In this document: one piece after another, positions 12,431 to 25,167 of the stretch
Layout of the letters: each line of letters starts with the position of its first letter
How positions within the stretch are numbered: position 1 is the first letter of the stretch
Origin: Cristatella mucedo
Lineage: Eukaryota > Bryozoa > Phylactolaemata > Cristatellidae
Direction of reading: 5' to 3'
Length of the DNA stretch: 64,000 bases
Assembly: GCA_009760855.2 (NCBI GenBank)
Contig: WPIO01000017.1
Span: 4,638,501 to 4,702,500, forward strand
Notes under the pieces: generated by a model
The model's database searches: none
Told to the model about the DNA's origin: nothing
The model's input: only the letters and a program-made list of their open reading frames with translations
Position numbers and translations under genes: made by a program

Positions 12431-12485
12431 ATGAGGCTATTAGTCACTCTTTGCATGTCGGTAGGTAGCTGCACTGACTCCACCG
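12431..12485 (+). CDS. Tentative exon 1 (signal peptide) of CUB membrane protein
   Basis: An ATG directly after CTTTCTGCAG opens a short hydrophobic stretch (LLVTLCMSVG) that ends at CCACCG|GTGAGT, a strong donor in phase 1. This is exactly the phase that the acceptor at 19642 requires. A second donor-like GTAGGT lies inside it at 12461. Phase match and signal-like character are the only support. Confidence 0.35.
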
Positions 12486-12896
12486 GTGAGTTTAATTGTT
12501 TTGGTGCCACAAACAGCTACGTTTCGATTCCTCATCAATTTGTTGGGGCTAACCGCAGCCTTTGGTGCATGTCGTCATCGAGAGTGCTAACAGTTATCCT
12601 GGGTTTTAGCCCAACAGGTAAGGTGCTTGCTCTTCACGACTCGGGTCCTGGGTTCAAGTCCTACATGTAGTCTACTTAGTTTTCTCTCTCTCTCTCTGTC
12701 TCTGTCTCTCTCTGTCTCTTTCTGTCTCTCTGTCTTTCTCTCTGCGTGTCTCTGTCTCTCTGTCTCTCTGTCTCTCTGTCTCTCTGTCTCTGTCTGTCTC
12801 TGTCTGTCTCTGTCTCTGTCTCCGTCTCTGTCTCTCTGTCTCTCTCTGTCTCTCTCTGTCTCTCTCTGTCTCTCTCTGTCTCTCTCTGTCTCTCTG

Positions 12897-12955
<59 letters not shown>

Positions 12956-12972
12956 GTCTCTCTGTCTCTCTG

Positions 12973-13052
<80 letters not shown>

Positions 13053-16000
13053 TAGCTGGTTTGGTTTCGACTACTATTAGCAACTAGTCCACAAACACGT
13101 GGACTACAACTAACAATTCGATCGTTCTTCCTTTGCAGCAAATGTAAAGTGCCTAGAAAGAGAAAGAGTTCTTTGAGGGTGCTATATCATATGTATAATT
13201 ATTATTATTACTTTTCGCCCGACCAAGGTCAGGTCGAGGTCGTGGGCTCGAGCCCCGTGACATATGTAAAGCACCTGAATAAAGATTAAGTTCTCCTATG
13301 GCACTATACAAATGTTTTAGATTTATTTTGTTTATTCATTGATATGCATTTGAAAAACCATAAAGCTCAACACTAGTCCTCAAGACAGACTTGGTGATCA
13401 GCAGAATGCACCACCGAGGGATCCAGCGAAATAAGCGGAGAGACTCTGCCTAGCTCTCCTGACTCTGCACTAGTTTAGCCCAGTGGTTAAGGTGCTCGCC
13501 TTGACTGAGGTCAGGTAAATGCATTCCATGACCAAGGTCGTGGGCTCGAGCCCCTCAGGACACGTGAAGCACCCGAATGGAGATTAAGTTCTCTTTGGGT
13601 TCTACACAAATTAATTACGTTTTCACGTTGACTTGAGCCGTTTGCCTGGGCTACTAACCAACCTCAAACCTGTTGGAGATCATGTCTTTAGTTCGAATGC
13701 TCCCAAAGCCTGAAACTCACTCCCGAGTGACCTGGTAACATCCCTTGACTTGACGACATGATAAAGAAGCTGAAAGTGCACCTGTTCCTCATAGCATTCG
13801 CCGGGTTTGTGTGCGCTGATGTTTATATGCTTATGCCTGCTGACACAGTGGACAGTATCACAACCAATTGGCCTTTTTTGCTTTCAGTATGTTTAAACTG
13901 CCCAGCAAGAAGCCTGGTTTTCGTAGGGTGCTTTACAAATGATCATTATTATTATTGTGTGGATTAGCAGTAGAGTGGTACTCTCCACATTAAGCTAATT
14001 TTTGTAGCATATAGCTTGCCCCTGCATATCAGGCTTGGCAAGCATGCGTACAGCAAACAAGATCGCATCCCAGCTCACAAATCTTGAGAAAAAATTGTTT
14101 ATCACCCCTCCCCTTGGGGATTATACTTCACGAAACCAAACGTTTAGGCTGCAGACCTTGAGGCTCAAAACTGCAATCATTATCTGTAGGTCGAAAAAAT
14201 TTGAATCTTTCCCTACTTCCCATAATCCTTAGGCGAAGCTATGCAAACAGCTTGACAGCGTGCACCATAATTGCAGTTGGCCTGCAGTGCTGCTAGCTGA
14301 CTGCACGGGAGCTGTACTTATTGGTTCGGTTGCACCAACCATCCGTAGGTTAGCAGATTAGCAGCTGTGGTAAATTAGCAGGCAGCAGGCTTCGATATCG
14401 TCGATTCATATTGTGCAGGCTAATCTGGACCTGTTTTAAAAAAGAGGATAGCGGTTGATGAGCTGCATTGCGGATTGACTAACATCTGTTGTCGTGTTAC
14501 CCGCAAGGTCTGCAACTACTGCCTCCGTATCGTCTGCCGGCTTGCTCTTCTGCCTCTTGGACAAGGACGAGAGAGCTTAGCATTGGGCCTTGCAGAGGCT
14601 GCACTGTTTTCGTACGCTACTTCATCTGTTCCACCGGCACACTACTGTCAAACGTTTCTGCCTCAGAAGAAAAGCTAGCACACTTCCACAGTAGCCAACT
14701 GGCTAGCGGCTACAAAAGATTGAAGATTGTGTGTGCAATGACATTTCCTTGGCTTCGGGCGATAGCAGTAGCAACAGCTGCCACTGCAACTATGTCTTGC
14801 TCTATCATGTACTGGCATGCCAGGCTGAGCATGGGCTAAAGACATTTGATTTATGGTGAGATAGCTACGGCCGGTACGTTATCTTGGAACGCATTCATTG
14901 CGAATGGTTGGAATTTCTAACCGGCAGCAGGTTTTAAGGTCACATTCACAAGCTGTAAGGAACGTAGCCGGGCTGAGTGCCAACGATGGCAGCAATGCAG
15001 GAGGGGACGGCCAGGGAACATGGCAAGGTCACGGTCTTCCCTATGCCCTTCCGGTGCTTGCGGCAGATCAGCAGTGCTTCCTGGTCTACCGGCCTGTGCA
15101 ATCAGGGGCCAAGGTTGTGCAAGACTCTACCGCTAGGCTTGTCTGTCGTGGGCAGCTCAGTTGTCACATCACACCAGTTCTTGCCGACCTGCACTGGCTC
15201 TTAGTCATGCAACGCATCGACTTCACGATTCTGTCACTCACTTTTAGGCCTCTTTATTCTTTGGCTCCAGCCTACCTATCAGATCTACTCCCCCACCAGG
15301 CTAAACAGGGTACCACTTGCTTTTCGGAATCTAATCGTTTACCTCTACCTCGTACTGACCTCAAATCTTTTGGAGGCCGTGTCTTTAGTTCTTATGCTCC
15401 CAAAGCCTGGAACTCACTCACTTCCGACTCGTGTCATGGCATCTCCTGACTTGGCCACGTATAAAAAGAAACTAAAAATGCATCTATTTATCACACCGTT
15501 TAGTGGGTTTTTGTGATTCGTTCTTTGTGTGATTATGCTGCTGACACGGCGCATGCTGCCACTAACCATATTTATATGCTGACCCTGTGCATGTCACCTC
15601 TAACCATGTAAAACTGTTTGTCATTGAGCATGCTACAACTAACCATTCGATCGTTCTTCCTTTGCAGCAAATGTAAAGTGCCTAGAAAGAGAATGAGTTC
15701 TTCGAGAGTGCTATATCATATGTATAATTATTATTATTACTATTCGCCCGACCAAGGTCAGGTCGAGGTCGTGGGCTCGAGCCCCGTGACATATGTAAAG
15801 CACCTGAATAAAGATTAAGTTCTCCTATGGCACTATACAAATGTTTTAGATTTATTTTGTTTATTCATTAATATGCATTTGCAAAACCATAAAGCTCAAC
15901 CACCATGTCACTCAACGGCTGCCATAAAGCTAAGGCCTCCGACAGACAGCACAAAAACCTCTCGCTTGCAACTGAGAGCTAGCTGTATCAAATGTGCAGT

Positions 16001-16388
16001 GAAACAAGTATCGGGGCCTGTAGCAGCAGTAGCCACTGCACAGTCGTATCTTTGATGAATTCAGTAGCTGTGTCTCGGTTTGGCATGTTGGCATGAGTAT
16101 CTGACAACTTACCATGAAAAGCATGACGGGGGTGGCAATAATAGAGTCTTCAGCAAGGTATCAAGTCACGCCTTCCTTTCACGGTGTACTTGATATGCTT
16201 TCATTCAATCTCTCACTGGAGGATGTGCGTTCACATACATGTTAAACACACTCACCATAAATGCTCGCTCATGCACGAATTCACATGCACACACACTCAC
16301 ACATGCACACGAGCACATGTATACATGTATACGCACACTCACATATGCACACACACACTCACATATGCACACACATACTCACATATGC

Positions 16389-16457
<69 letters not shown>

Positions 16458-19400
16458 TGCACACGCAACCTACACGCATACATCGTGCATGACCATACAC
16501 ATGCACACATAAACACGAACACAGACTAAAAGTTCATGAGCCTGCTCATCGGCGATAGACCAATGGTATGCTGAGTACATTTGGGGCCAGGCACATTCCA
16601 CGCATACCGCATGATTGTAAGCCGGCTGTACGGAAAGAGTATAAAAGCACTCGGAGCTTGAATGAGCAGAAATGTTAATGATAATAATATGTCTCTCAAG
16701 ATACCGAGTGTAGACATCTACTTTCAAGTCTGCATGCACCCATACATACCTACATAAAGCATACCTCAAGTCTTATCACCTTTTGCTGCCTCACTCTATA
16801 TAAGCTTTTACTCGTCTGTGTTTACAGTTTACAGAACATTCTTTGGAGAACCAGCTACGTCCAGGGCAGGCCTGCGATCACGTAGTACTGTGTCATTGTG
16901 ACTTTTTGCTGTGATGAACCGTTGTGCAAAATTGTAGCCTCATGACACAACCATTCGGACACCTTAGGCATGCCCAGGGTTCTGATGATTGGCTCTCCTT
17001 TCAGTGTCAAGATTCTGCCTTCATGAATTAATCCTTGGTTTTGTCAGCAATGCTGACTTAGTCTCTCCCTCAGTTTTGCTGGGTCTCTTGGCAGAGTTTG
17101 ACACCGATGATCACCGAGTCCTTCTCCGGTGCCTCTCATTACGCCTGGGCATCACTAGCACTACTCTGCGATGGTTGAGGACCTGTCTCTGTGGGAGATT
17201 TCATAACCTAGATGACAATGAATAATGATCATCCAGCAAACAGTTTGAATTATGGAATACCCTAAGGATACACCATACTTCTTTTTGCAATCTATACTCT
17301 GCCTCTTGGGAATATAATCGCCAAGCATAATCGAGGCTTTCGGTTTTATGCAGATGACAGACAGCTGCATCTATGTGCTGATTCCTCTCTGCCTTACAGC
17401 ATGTCAAACTCTCTCTTTTTTTTCTCTCGCAGCATTTATTCCTGACATTTGCTCAATCTCAAGATTGGTTCATCTAGCATAGCTCCAGTGAGGGCTGCCC
17501 ATAATCTGAGCACGCTATTCCAAAGCGAATTGTAATCGGACGACCCAATGACCTCCACTTCAAGGTGGCTTACTTTCAGCTATGGACCAACTTCAAAATC
17601 AGGGCCTGCTTAGACAAGAGTACGACAGTCAAGCAAGCTCGTGTGCGTTTGCGACAGCGCGACTATATTACTCTCGTATACCTTTTCTTTAGTACTCCAT
17701 GCCAGTGCCAGTAATCGACTGCATGTGGCACAGAGCTCAGAAGCAGCAGGTCTGCTTTGTTGTCAATGGCGTTGCTGCCACATCAGGACACTTCAGTGTG
17801 CGCTTCACCGGCTTCCTATCAAGCATCGAACCACTTCAAGATCGTCTCAATCTAGCTCAGGTCGCTCCACTTGCTTGCACCAGTCTACCTATATGACCTG
17901 CTTGCTCCTCCAGTCACGTGCTCTCGAGCCCCGCCGGCTCCTCTTCCTCTAGACACCCGAGCCCTCCCTCGAACTCAATTGAAATCTCTTTTGGTGATCT
18001 GGCCTTCTGGTCATACTCATTGAAAGTCTGGAACTGGCGTATGGCTTCGGTCATTACTTGCGAAAACTTTGCATGATTGAAGTCTCTGTGCTCAGGATTC
18101 GTCAGTATAGCTTAGCTCTCCAAGAACCCCGTTAGCTTTCCCAGCTTAGCAAGGACAAAGCATTTTTTATCCTGTGAGCTTTTCGTGCTTACCTGAGCTT
18201 GATTCAAAGCATTCTACTAGCCATAGGCCCTACTCAGCGGTGATCCTACTCCTTGAATGTATCCTTACGTGCTTTAGCTGCCTGTGTAGAGATTTAATAA
18301 TTTTCGGTGCGACGCAAACAACTTGTTATTATTATTATTACTATCACTATTATTATTAGACGGCCAGCTTCGTCAGCAAACTCTTTCATTCCATTCAATT
18401 TTTAGAGTTTTTAAAGACTTGCAGCTCCAATATTTTTTAAATAGTGATGGTGTATATATCGAAAGCATGGTGTGATAAGTAAATATAAACCTATATCACT
18501 TTGAATGTGAGTACGCGAGTCCCTACAAATAAGTTGCAGAGTCACACTGACATTACTTGTGCCCTTTGTGATATAGTTACAGTTCTACTACGATAGTACC
18601 GTGACGATGAATGTTATGTCGAAAACATCACGGAGACAGTATACTAATTTGTGTAGAAGTGTAAAAATGTGTATCTTGACTTTTTTCTGCTGGTACGCGC
18701 TAGTTGATTCGTATCTGCAGTAAGGGGTAATACTAGCTATGGAGTTGCTGCTTGTACATCCATAAAGCTGCTTTGTTTAATGCTACATAGTCGCATATCG
18801 GCGGCTGAATCTTAAAAAGAACCAATGATTAGTGTGCATGCCATTTTTACTCGGCGTAAGCTATTTGGCGCAATACCGCCTCCACTAGCCTGGCTTGATT
18901 TTACTGCATATATAGCAATGCTTACTTGCAGTTTTCGCAGCGCCGTGGGATAGCGTGCTGTCCCTAAAGTGCAGCTGACCGCTCGGCTAATTAACTCATT
19001 CCGAAGTTGGAAGTGTTCCTACTGGATTGAATGTGTAGCCCACGCTAGAGCTAAACAGAGAGCGACTTGACCTGCGTATTGCTTGCAGCCGATCTGCAGC
19101 TGCTGCATTCCTTTCTAGGGCAGCGATAGCCCAGAAGGTAAGGTGCTCGCTCTTCATCACCGAGGTCGTGGGTTCGAATCCTGCAATGGGCGATCCTCGA
19201 TTGCCCATCATAAGCGGTGGTGACAGCCGCTAAGGCTCTTCTGCCTCTATAAAAATGAGGCTGTTAAATCAGCTAATATTTATTATTCATTATTTACGCT
19301 TGATCGCTGCATAGCGAGCACATGCTTGTTGAACTAAGCATTATCTATAAATGTGGTGTTGGATCGCTGGTTTCTTCCGCACCCGTTTAGTTCATAAAAT

Positions 19401-22400
19401 ATGCAAGCATTTCTCGAGCCTATCTTGAAAGTCCCTGTTAAGCTATCAGCACGAGCGTTGCTTCTTCTAACTCCCGATGCCAAGATACTTTAGGCTTTGC
19501 TGGAGTACGTTAACCACTATACGCTACTTGCTATTCAGCATTTAAGTAAACATACCAATGCGTTAGGCAAGCAGCTCAAGTCTTCATTGATGTGACGCAC
19601 CGGATGCCGACTAAAAAGAAGACTGTTGTTTTCTGTGGCAGCTTCAAGATCAGCCGGACAACGCTGTACTAAAGACAACATATGGGAAACAGAGCTCGAC
19701 CGCGATACTCTAGTGATAGCGATGAACTTCAGTTTGGCTGGTCAGTGCAGGCACCAACTCAATACCTGCCGAGGTGCCCAAACCAACTCGTACGAGTTGC
19801 ACCAGCTGAGTTTCAAGATTTCAAAATTCAGGGAATGTCGGTACAGAATCAACGTTTACGATGGCCTGCCATCGTACACCGGGCTGCCACCCAAGGTACA
19901 TTGTTTGACTGAAATATCCTTTGCGTTCACTCTCGGCATCTTCTCCATTAGATCTATGAGTATGCTTGGCGTCTGTGATGCGGACAAAGGTTATCCATCG
20001 GAATTATGGTCAATTAGCAATTCTTGACCGTGCATAGCCAATTTTCTTTTGTTTCTGCAGCATCTACTCTCCAACTGCCGACTATGGCACATCTTTTTCA
20101 GCGGTCCTGAACTGCTACTTCTATGCTACTCACTACCTCAACTGCTCTCCTAACTCTGCTATGCTTCCCACTTTCTCTTTGTTGCGTGAGACGAAGTCTG
20201 TTGGCTACCGAATGCGTACCGAAAGCCGCTTAGGCTGTGAATGCGCTATACAAAACTCTCCTGCGTAACACCCACATGGTCTTTATGACTTTGTGGAGTT
20301 ACTGACGGAGATACATCTCCTGTTAACCAGAATCAACTTTGAGTGGTACAATACTGCAATTTAGATTCGTGAAGAAATCACTTAAGTAAGCCTCCGTTTG
20401 CAATCAAACAGATAAGTAATTGCAACATGCTACTTCTACTTGGCACGAATGCACAACAACATTTCGGATTTTCTTGAGTATTACTGTTCGAGTGCTTCAC
20501 TTGGGTCAAGATTAATATCGCAGCCTTGCCGTGCAGAAACCTTCGGTTCATTTATATTCCACCGTAGGGATACGTAAGTGTATATTTATTTATTAATATA
20601 TATTTATATACAGCTAGGACCATGCTGTAGCTGCTCCTCAAATAAAAAAATACTAGCTCATTTAACAGCCTCATTTATAAACCGGCAGAAGAGTCTTAAC
20701 GGCTTCTACCACCGCTTGCAGTTGGAAATTAAGGATTGCCGACTGCATGATTCTAACCCACGACCTCTGTAGTGAAGAGGGAGCACCTTACCTAAAGCCC
20801 TTTGGCTAAAACGCTGCTCAAGTAAACGTGCTATTCCTTGCAGCCACGTGACCGATACCGTCTAAGCTTCCCCTCGAAGCGCGACAATATGGATCTATAA
20901 GGATGTTATATACGGGAAACTATTTAATTTAAATTTAATTCAATGCCAAATAGCATGGGAGCTTGGAGTGGGAAAAGCGACCGAGCCGCTTATAACCAAC
21001 TGCATGGCCAAGCTGGCTGGCGATTTTCGCAACTCTGGCGAAAGCGACCGTTGGCGAACAGACAAGCGGAGCTAGCTCTCGTCTGTGCACAGCGTACGCA
21101 CTACTTAGAAGAAGTATGTGCGTACGCTGCTTAATGCTGCTCGCTCACGCTTTAAATTCACTAGCAACGAGTACTTGCGGTATTTTAGGTATCGAAAATA
21201 CCAATGCGCTAGTGTGTGCGTGGTTCAACGACCCCATTGCCCGGCACGTACCCAAATATGGTCCGCTCATTCAGCAGCAAGCATTATTCATTGCGTTTTT
21301 CTAAGAAGCCGACATTGAACTCATTCACTGCTTCAAATGGCGTGCTAAAGAGCTTAATTAAAAGACGTAAGCTTTTCGTTTTCGAAAATTCGCGGTGAAA
21401 AGAGCGAACTCAATAGCTTCGCGGCGGAGGAGTGGAAAGCAAATTTGGCTGCTTTAAGCGAGGGCTATGAATCAGAAGACACGTTCAATAAGGATGAAAT
21501 TGGAAACCATGTCAACGCAACCAAGTGCGCCACATATCTGTACTACGTGCGAGGCGGCGTAGCTATGGCTGGGAAGCAATCAAAGGAGAAAATCGCAGGG
21601 GCTCTCTGCGTTTCACTTAAAGGTGAGAAGATAAAGCCACTCAAAGGTATACGAAACTCGACTAAAGCCCGCACTCTTCAAAAATATTGACCCGAAACAA
21701 CTACCTGTGACGCATACGGCTAACTATTAAGTTTGGATGACATCCGAGCTATTTGAAGTGGTTGAAATCATTCAATGAAAAATTGCGAACCTAGGTAGGC
21801 GTTCGCTCTTTTTATTGAAAACTTCCCAAGCCATCCGTGATTAGGGATGTGGCACGTGAAGCTAGCATACCTTTGGCCAATACCACCTCGTTGTGTCAGC
21901 GTATCGATCAGGAGGGCGTTATTCAAGCAGTGAGATGAAAACACAAGAACGAGCACAAGAGCGTTCACATCATTGCAGTCTTGGAAAGCAAGTCTGTCTC
22001 ATGACCAAGAGTTCCCAAGGGTACCAGAGTATTGCAATTTATCCACTGGCTTAGAAAGTCTCGGACTGATATAGAATCGTCTATAATTGGCAAGCGTTTT
22101 GTCCATGCCGGATTTTCTGCAGGCGTTGCAAAACTAGAAAATCAGACACCTGCGTCTGCACTGACAATTGCTGAGCGTGAGAGCACTCAGGCCAAGAGCT
22201 TTGCGGTAATCCCTTCACCGCTAGGCCACATTATCGTAGCATGAGACTTCAATCGAAATCATCAGGCCAGCCCGAGACTTGGTGAAGAATATGGGGAGAT
22301 AACCTTTCAGAGACGTCGGATGAAGAAGACGAACTTGATGTATGCAACCCGTCACCCACATTTTAGAAGGCTAAAGATTGCCTGGAATATGCCCTACAGG

Positions 22401-25129
22401 AATTCGACATACACTGACTGCAGGTCATAAACGTTTCTCATTGGCATTCTGGAACTCCAGGAACTGGACTGTGCAGTGCATGAAATCGCGTTGTAGCTAA
22501 AAACAACTTTTAGCTGAAGGTACTTTCGCTTTTTCAATCGAGCACTATTTCTTTCTCTTTCAGTTCTTATTCTGGATGTATTTAGTGTTCGGGGCACATT
22601 ATTCATGCACTCGGGCCGCTTGGTTTATCGTTTTCATTCATTTTTGCGTTGGCATCTACATATATATGCCACCTGTATATTCGCACTACTCTTGGCCTGT
22701 CCACTGGGTGTCGCATGCAGGCAGGTTAAGCTCGTTGAAGACACCGCTGTAGGAAATAGCTGCAATGACGATGCGACCTAAATGGTGTATAAGAGCAGAT
22801 CTCGCCCCGCCGGAGGGATAGCCTCAAACCTTAAATCCTTTGGAGACCGTGCATTTAGTTCATATGCTCCCAAAGCCTGGAACTCCCTCCCGACCTGCGT
22901 CAGAACATCCCCTGACCTGACCACATTTAAAAGGAACTTAAAAACACACCTATTTAGGACAACATTTAGTGGGTCCCTGTGATTCGTCCTTCACGTGCTT
23001 ATGCGTGCTGACACTGTGCATGATGCCACTAACCACATTTGTATGCTGACCCTGTGCATGTCACCCCTAACCATGTTATTCATTTTGTTTGTTTTTCAAG
23101 CATGATTTTACTTATCATTCAATTGCATTTCCCTTTGCAGCAGATGTAAAGCGCCTAGAAAGAGATTAAGTTCTCTGAGGGCGCTTTATCAAGTACATTA
23201 TTATTATTATAACCTGCAATATACTGGTCTAAAATGGTATCAAAAGCGTAAAGAATGTAATTCAAATACTTCAGTGGCCTACTTGGAGCTAAGTCTGGTA
23301 AAGGTGGAGCGATGTGGACTGGTCACGGAAATAACAGGCAAATCGATCAAAAGCACACGAATTGCAAGTTACAAAGTTTACTAGACCAAGACTATTATAG
23401 TCACTAGACCAAGAGAACTTGCTTGCCGAGCGTTTTCTAGGATCTGGTCTTATCAGGTTGATAATCAGGATCGATCCACAGGCAGGGCTCCGTCGTAGCC
23501 TCTACTTGCATGCAAGGACAGCAAAGTCCGACCTGTCCGGCCAGGCAAGACGCTGTGTTTTTTGCAGCATGAAATCACGTGCGGACGCCTCGACACGTTT
23601 AGGACAAGTGTTCTGAGCTGTCTCCTAACGATAGAGCTCCTAGTCGATAGCAGCCAGAACGAGACGACGCAGCAGCACGATCCTGCGTTGTTGGAGCTGT
23701 ACATCACCGGTAAGTGCACGCAGCCAGTGGTCATTCCGAGTGAACGAATCATTTCCGTTCCGGCACATGAGTCTCGACGAAAAATTCACACGCATGCCGC
23801 AAGCAAATATATTTGAATTTTGAAGCAACACTGTATATGACACGTGTTAATTCCTATCTTTATAAAAGTCTTCGACGTCTGAACGCTGCTGGTGTAATTT
23901 GAGATTGAGTCTCATTGAGCATTTTTCGGTCGTTGCAGCCGAAAAGTCATTTCGCACTGTCAAATCCAAACTCAATTGGCTCCCAATGTTCTAAGTGGTG
24001 TATTCGCACGCTACAATTGCCCGGGGACTCAAAACAATTCAATTAAGTTTCTTTCGGCCCCAAAAATGCCGTTATCATGTCAAAGCGTCGACTCATGCGT
24101 ATTGGGAATAATGCCGTGTTAACTTATGGTGGTAGTGAGATCGTTTACCAGCTAATAAAGTGTGATCTGAAAAACTTGTGAATTTCCTGGTGCCCTTATG
24201 TTTTTCTCGATGACTCCCCAGAAAATCGGGTTGCAATCTGAACGAACAGAATCTCCAGAAATCTTAAGCAAAGATGTTGGTATCTCAACCGAGTTGTACC
24301 TGGCTTTGGCTTAACAGGACCCGAAAAACGTGCACGTAGGCTCAAGATCCGCAAGATTTTCGTGTAGAAATAAAGATACGCAAGTGATGAAAAATTATTT
24401 CGCAAAATCACAGCGTTCAGTCATTGTTGAATTAGGACATAATTTAGTGGTCGGCGATGGTCTGGGAGCGTAAGAATAGTGAGCGGCCCAGGTCGCTGCC
24501 CCGCTGTAGGGGGAAAATCTCCCCTGCTAGCCTGCCTAGATGTGCCTAGCTCTGTCAGCGGATCAAGTACTAAGGGAGAGAGGGATAAACGGACGACATC
24601 TATTCTCTTGCTGCTGACTGTTGCACATCCTTTCAGGCCTTCCTGAGCTGCAACTTCCATGCTACTCACTTCCCTGACTGCCCTCCCGACTCAGCAATAT
24701 CTCTCACTTTACACAACGACAACTACTCTCCTACTGCCGACTATGGCGCATCCTTTTCAGCGGTCCTGAGCTGCTACTTTCATGCTACTCGCAACCTCAA
24801 CTGCTCCCCTGCCTCTGTTATGCTTCTCACTTTCTCTTTGTTGCGTGAGACGAAGTCTATTGGCAACCGAATGCGTACCGAAAGGCGCTGAGGCTGTGAG
24901 TGTGCTATGCAAAACTCTCCTGCGTAACACCCACACGGTCTTTATGACTTTATGGAGTTACAGACGGAGATATATTACATTACATTACTTTGTCTTCCTC
25001 CTGGGAGATGTAGTCTGATGGCTACAGCATGGGTACCGAAAGCAGCTCAGGCCTTGAGTTCGCTACAGAAAACTCCTGAGTGAACATACCTATAGAAATA
25101 TACAATATATAGAAATATTGTATCTTATA

Positions 25130-25167
<38 letters not shown>

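Noticed and set aside
12676-13083. 135-codon Arg/Glu-rich and Ser/Leu-rich open frames
   Set aside because: They are translations of the CT/CTGT microsatellite.
16184-16529. His/Thr-rich open frames
   Set aside because: Translations of the CA-rich microsatellite.
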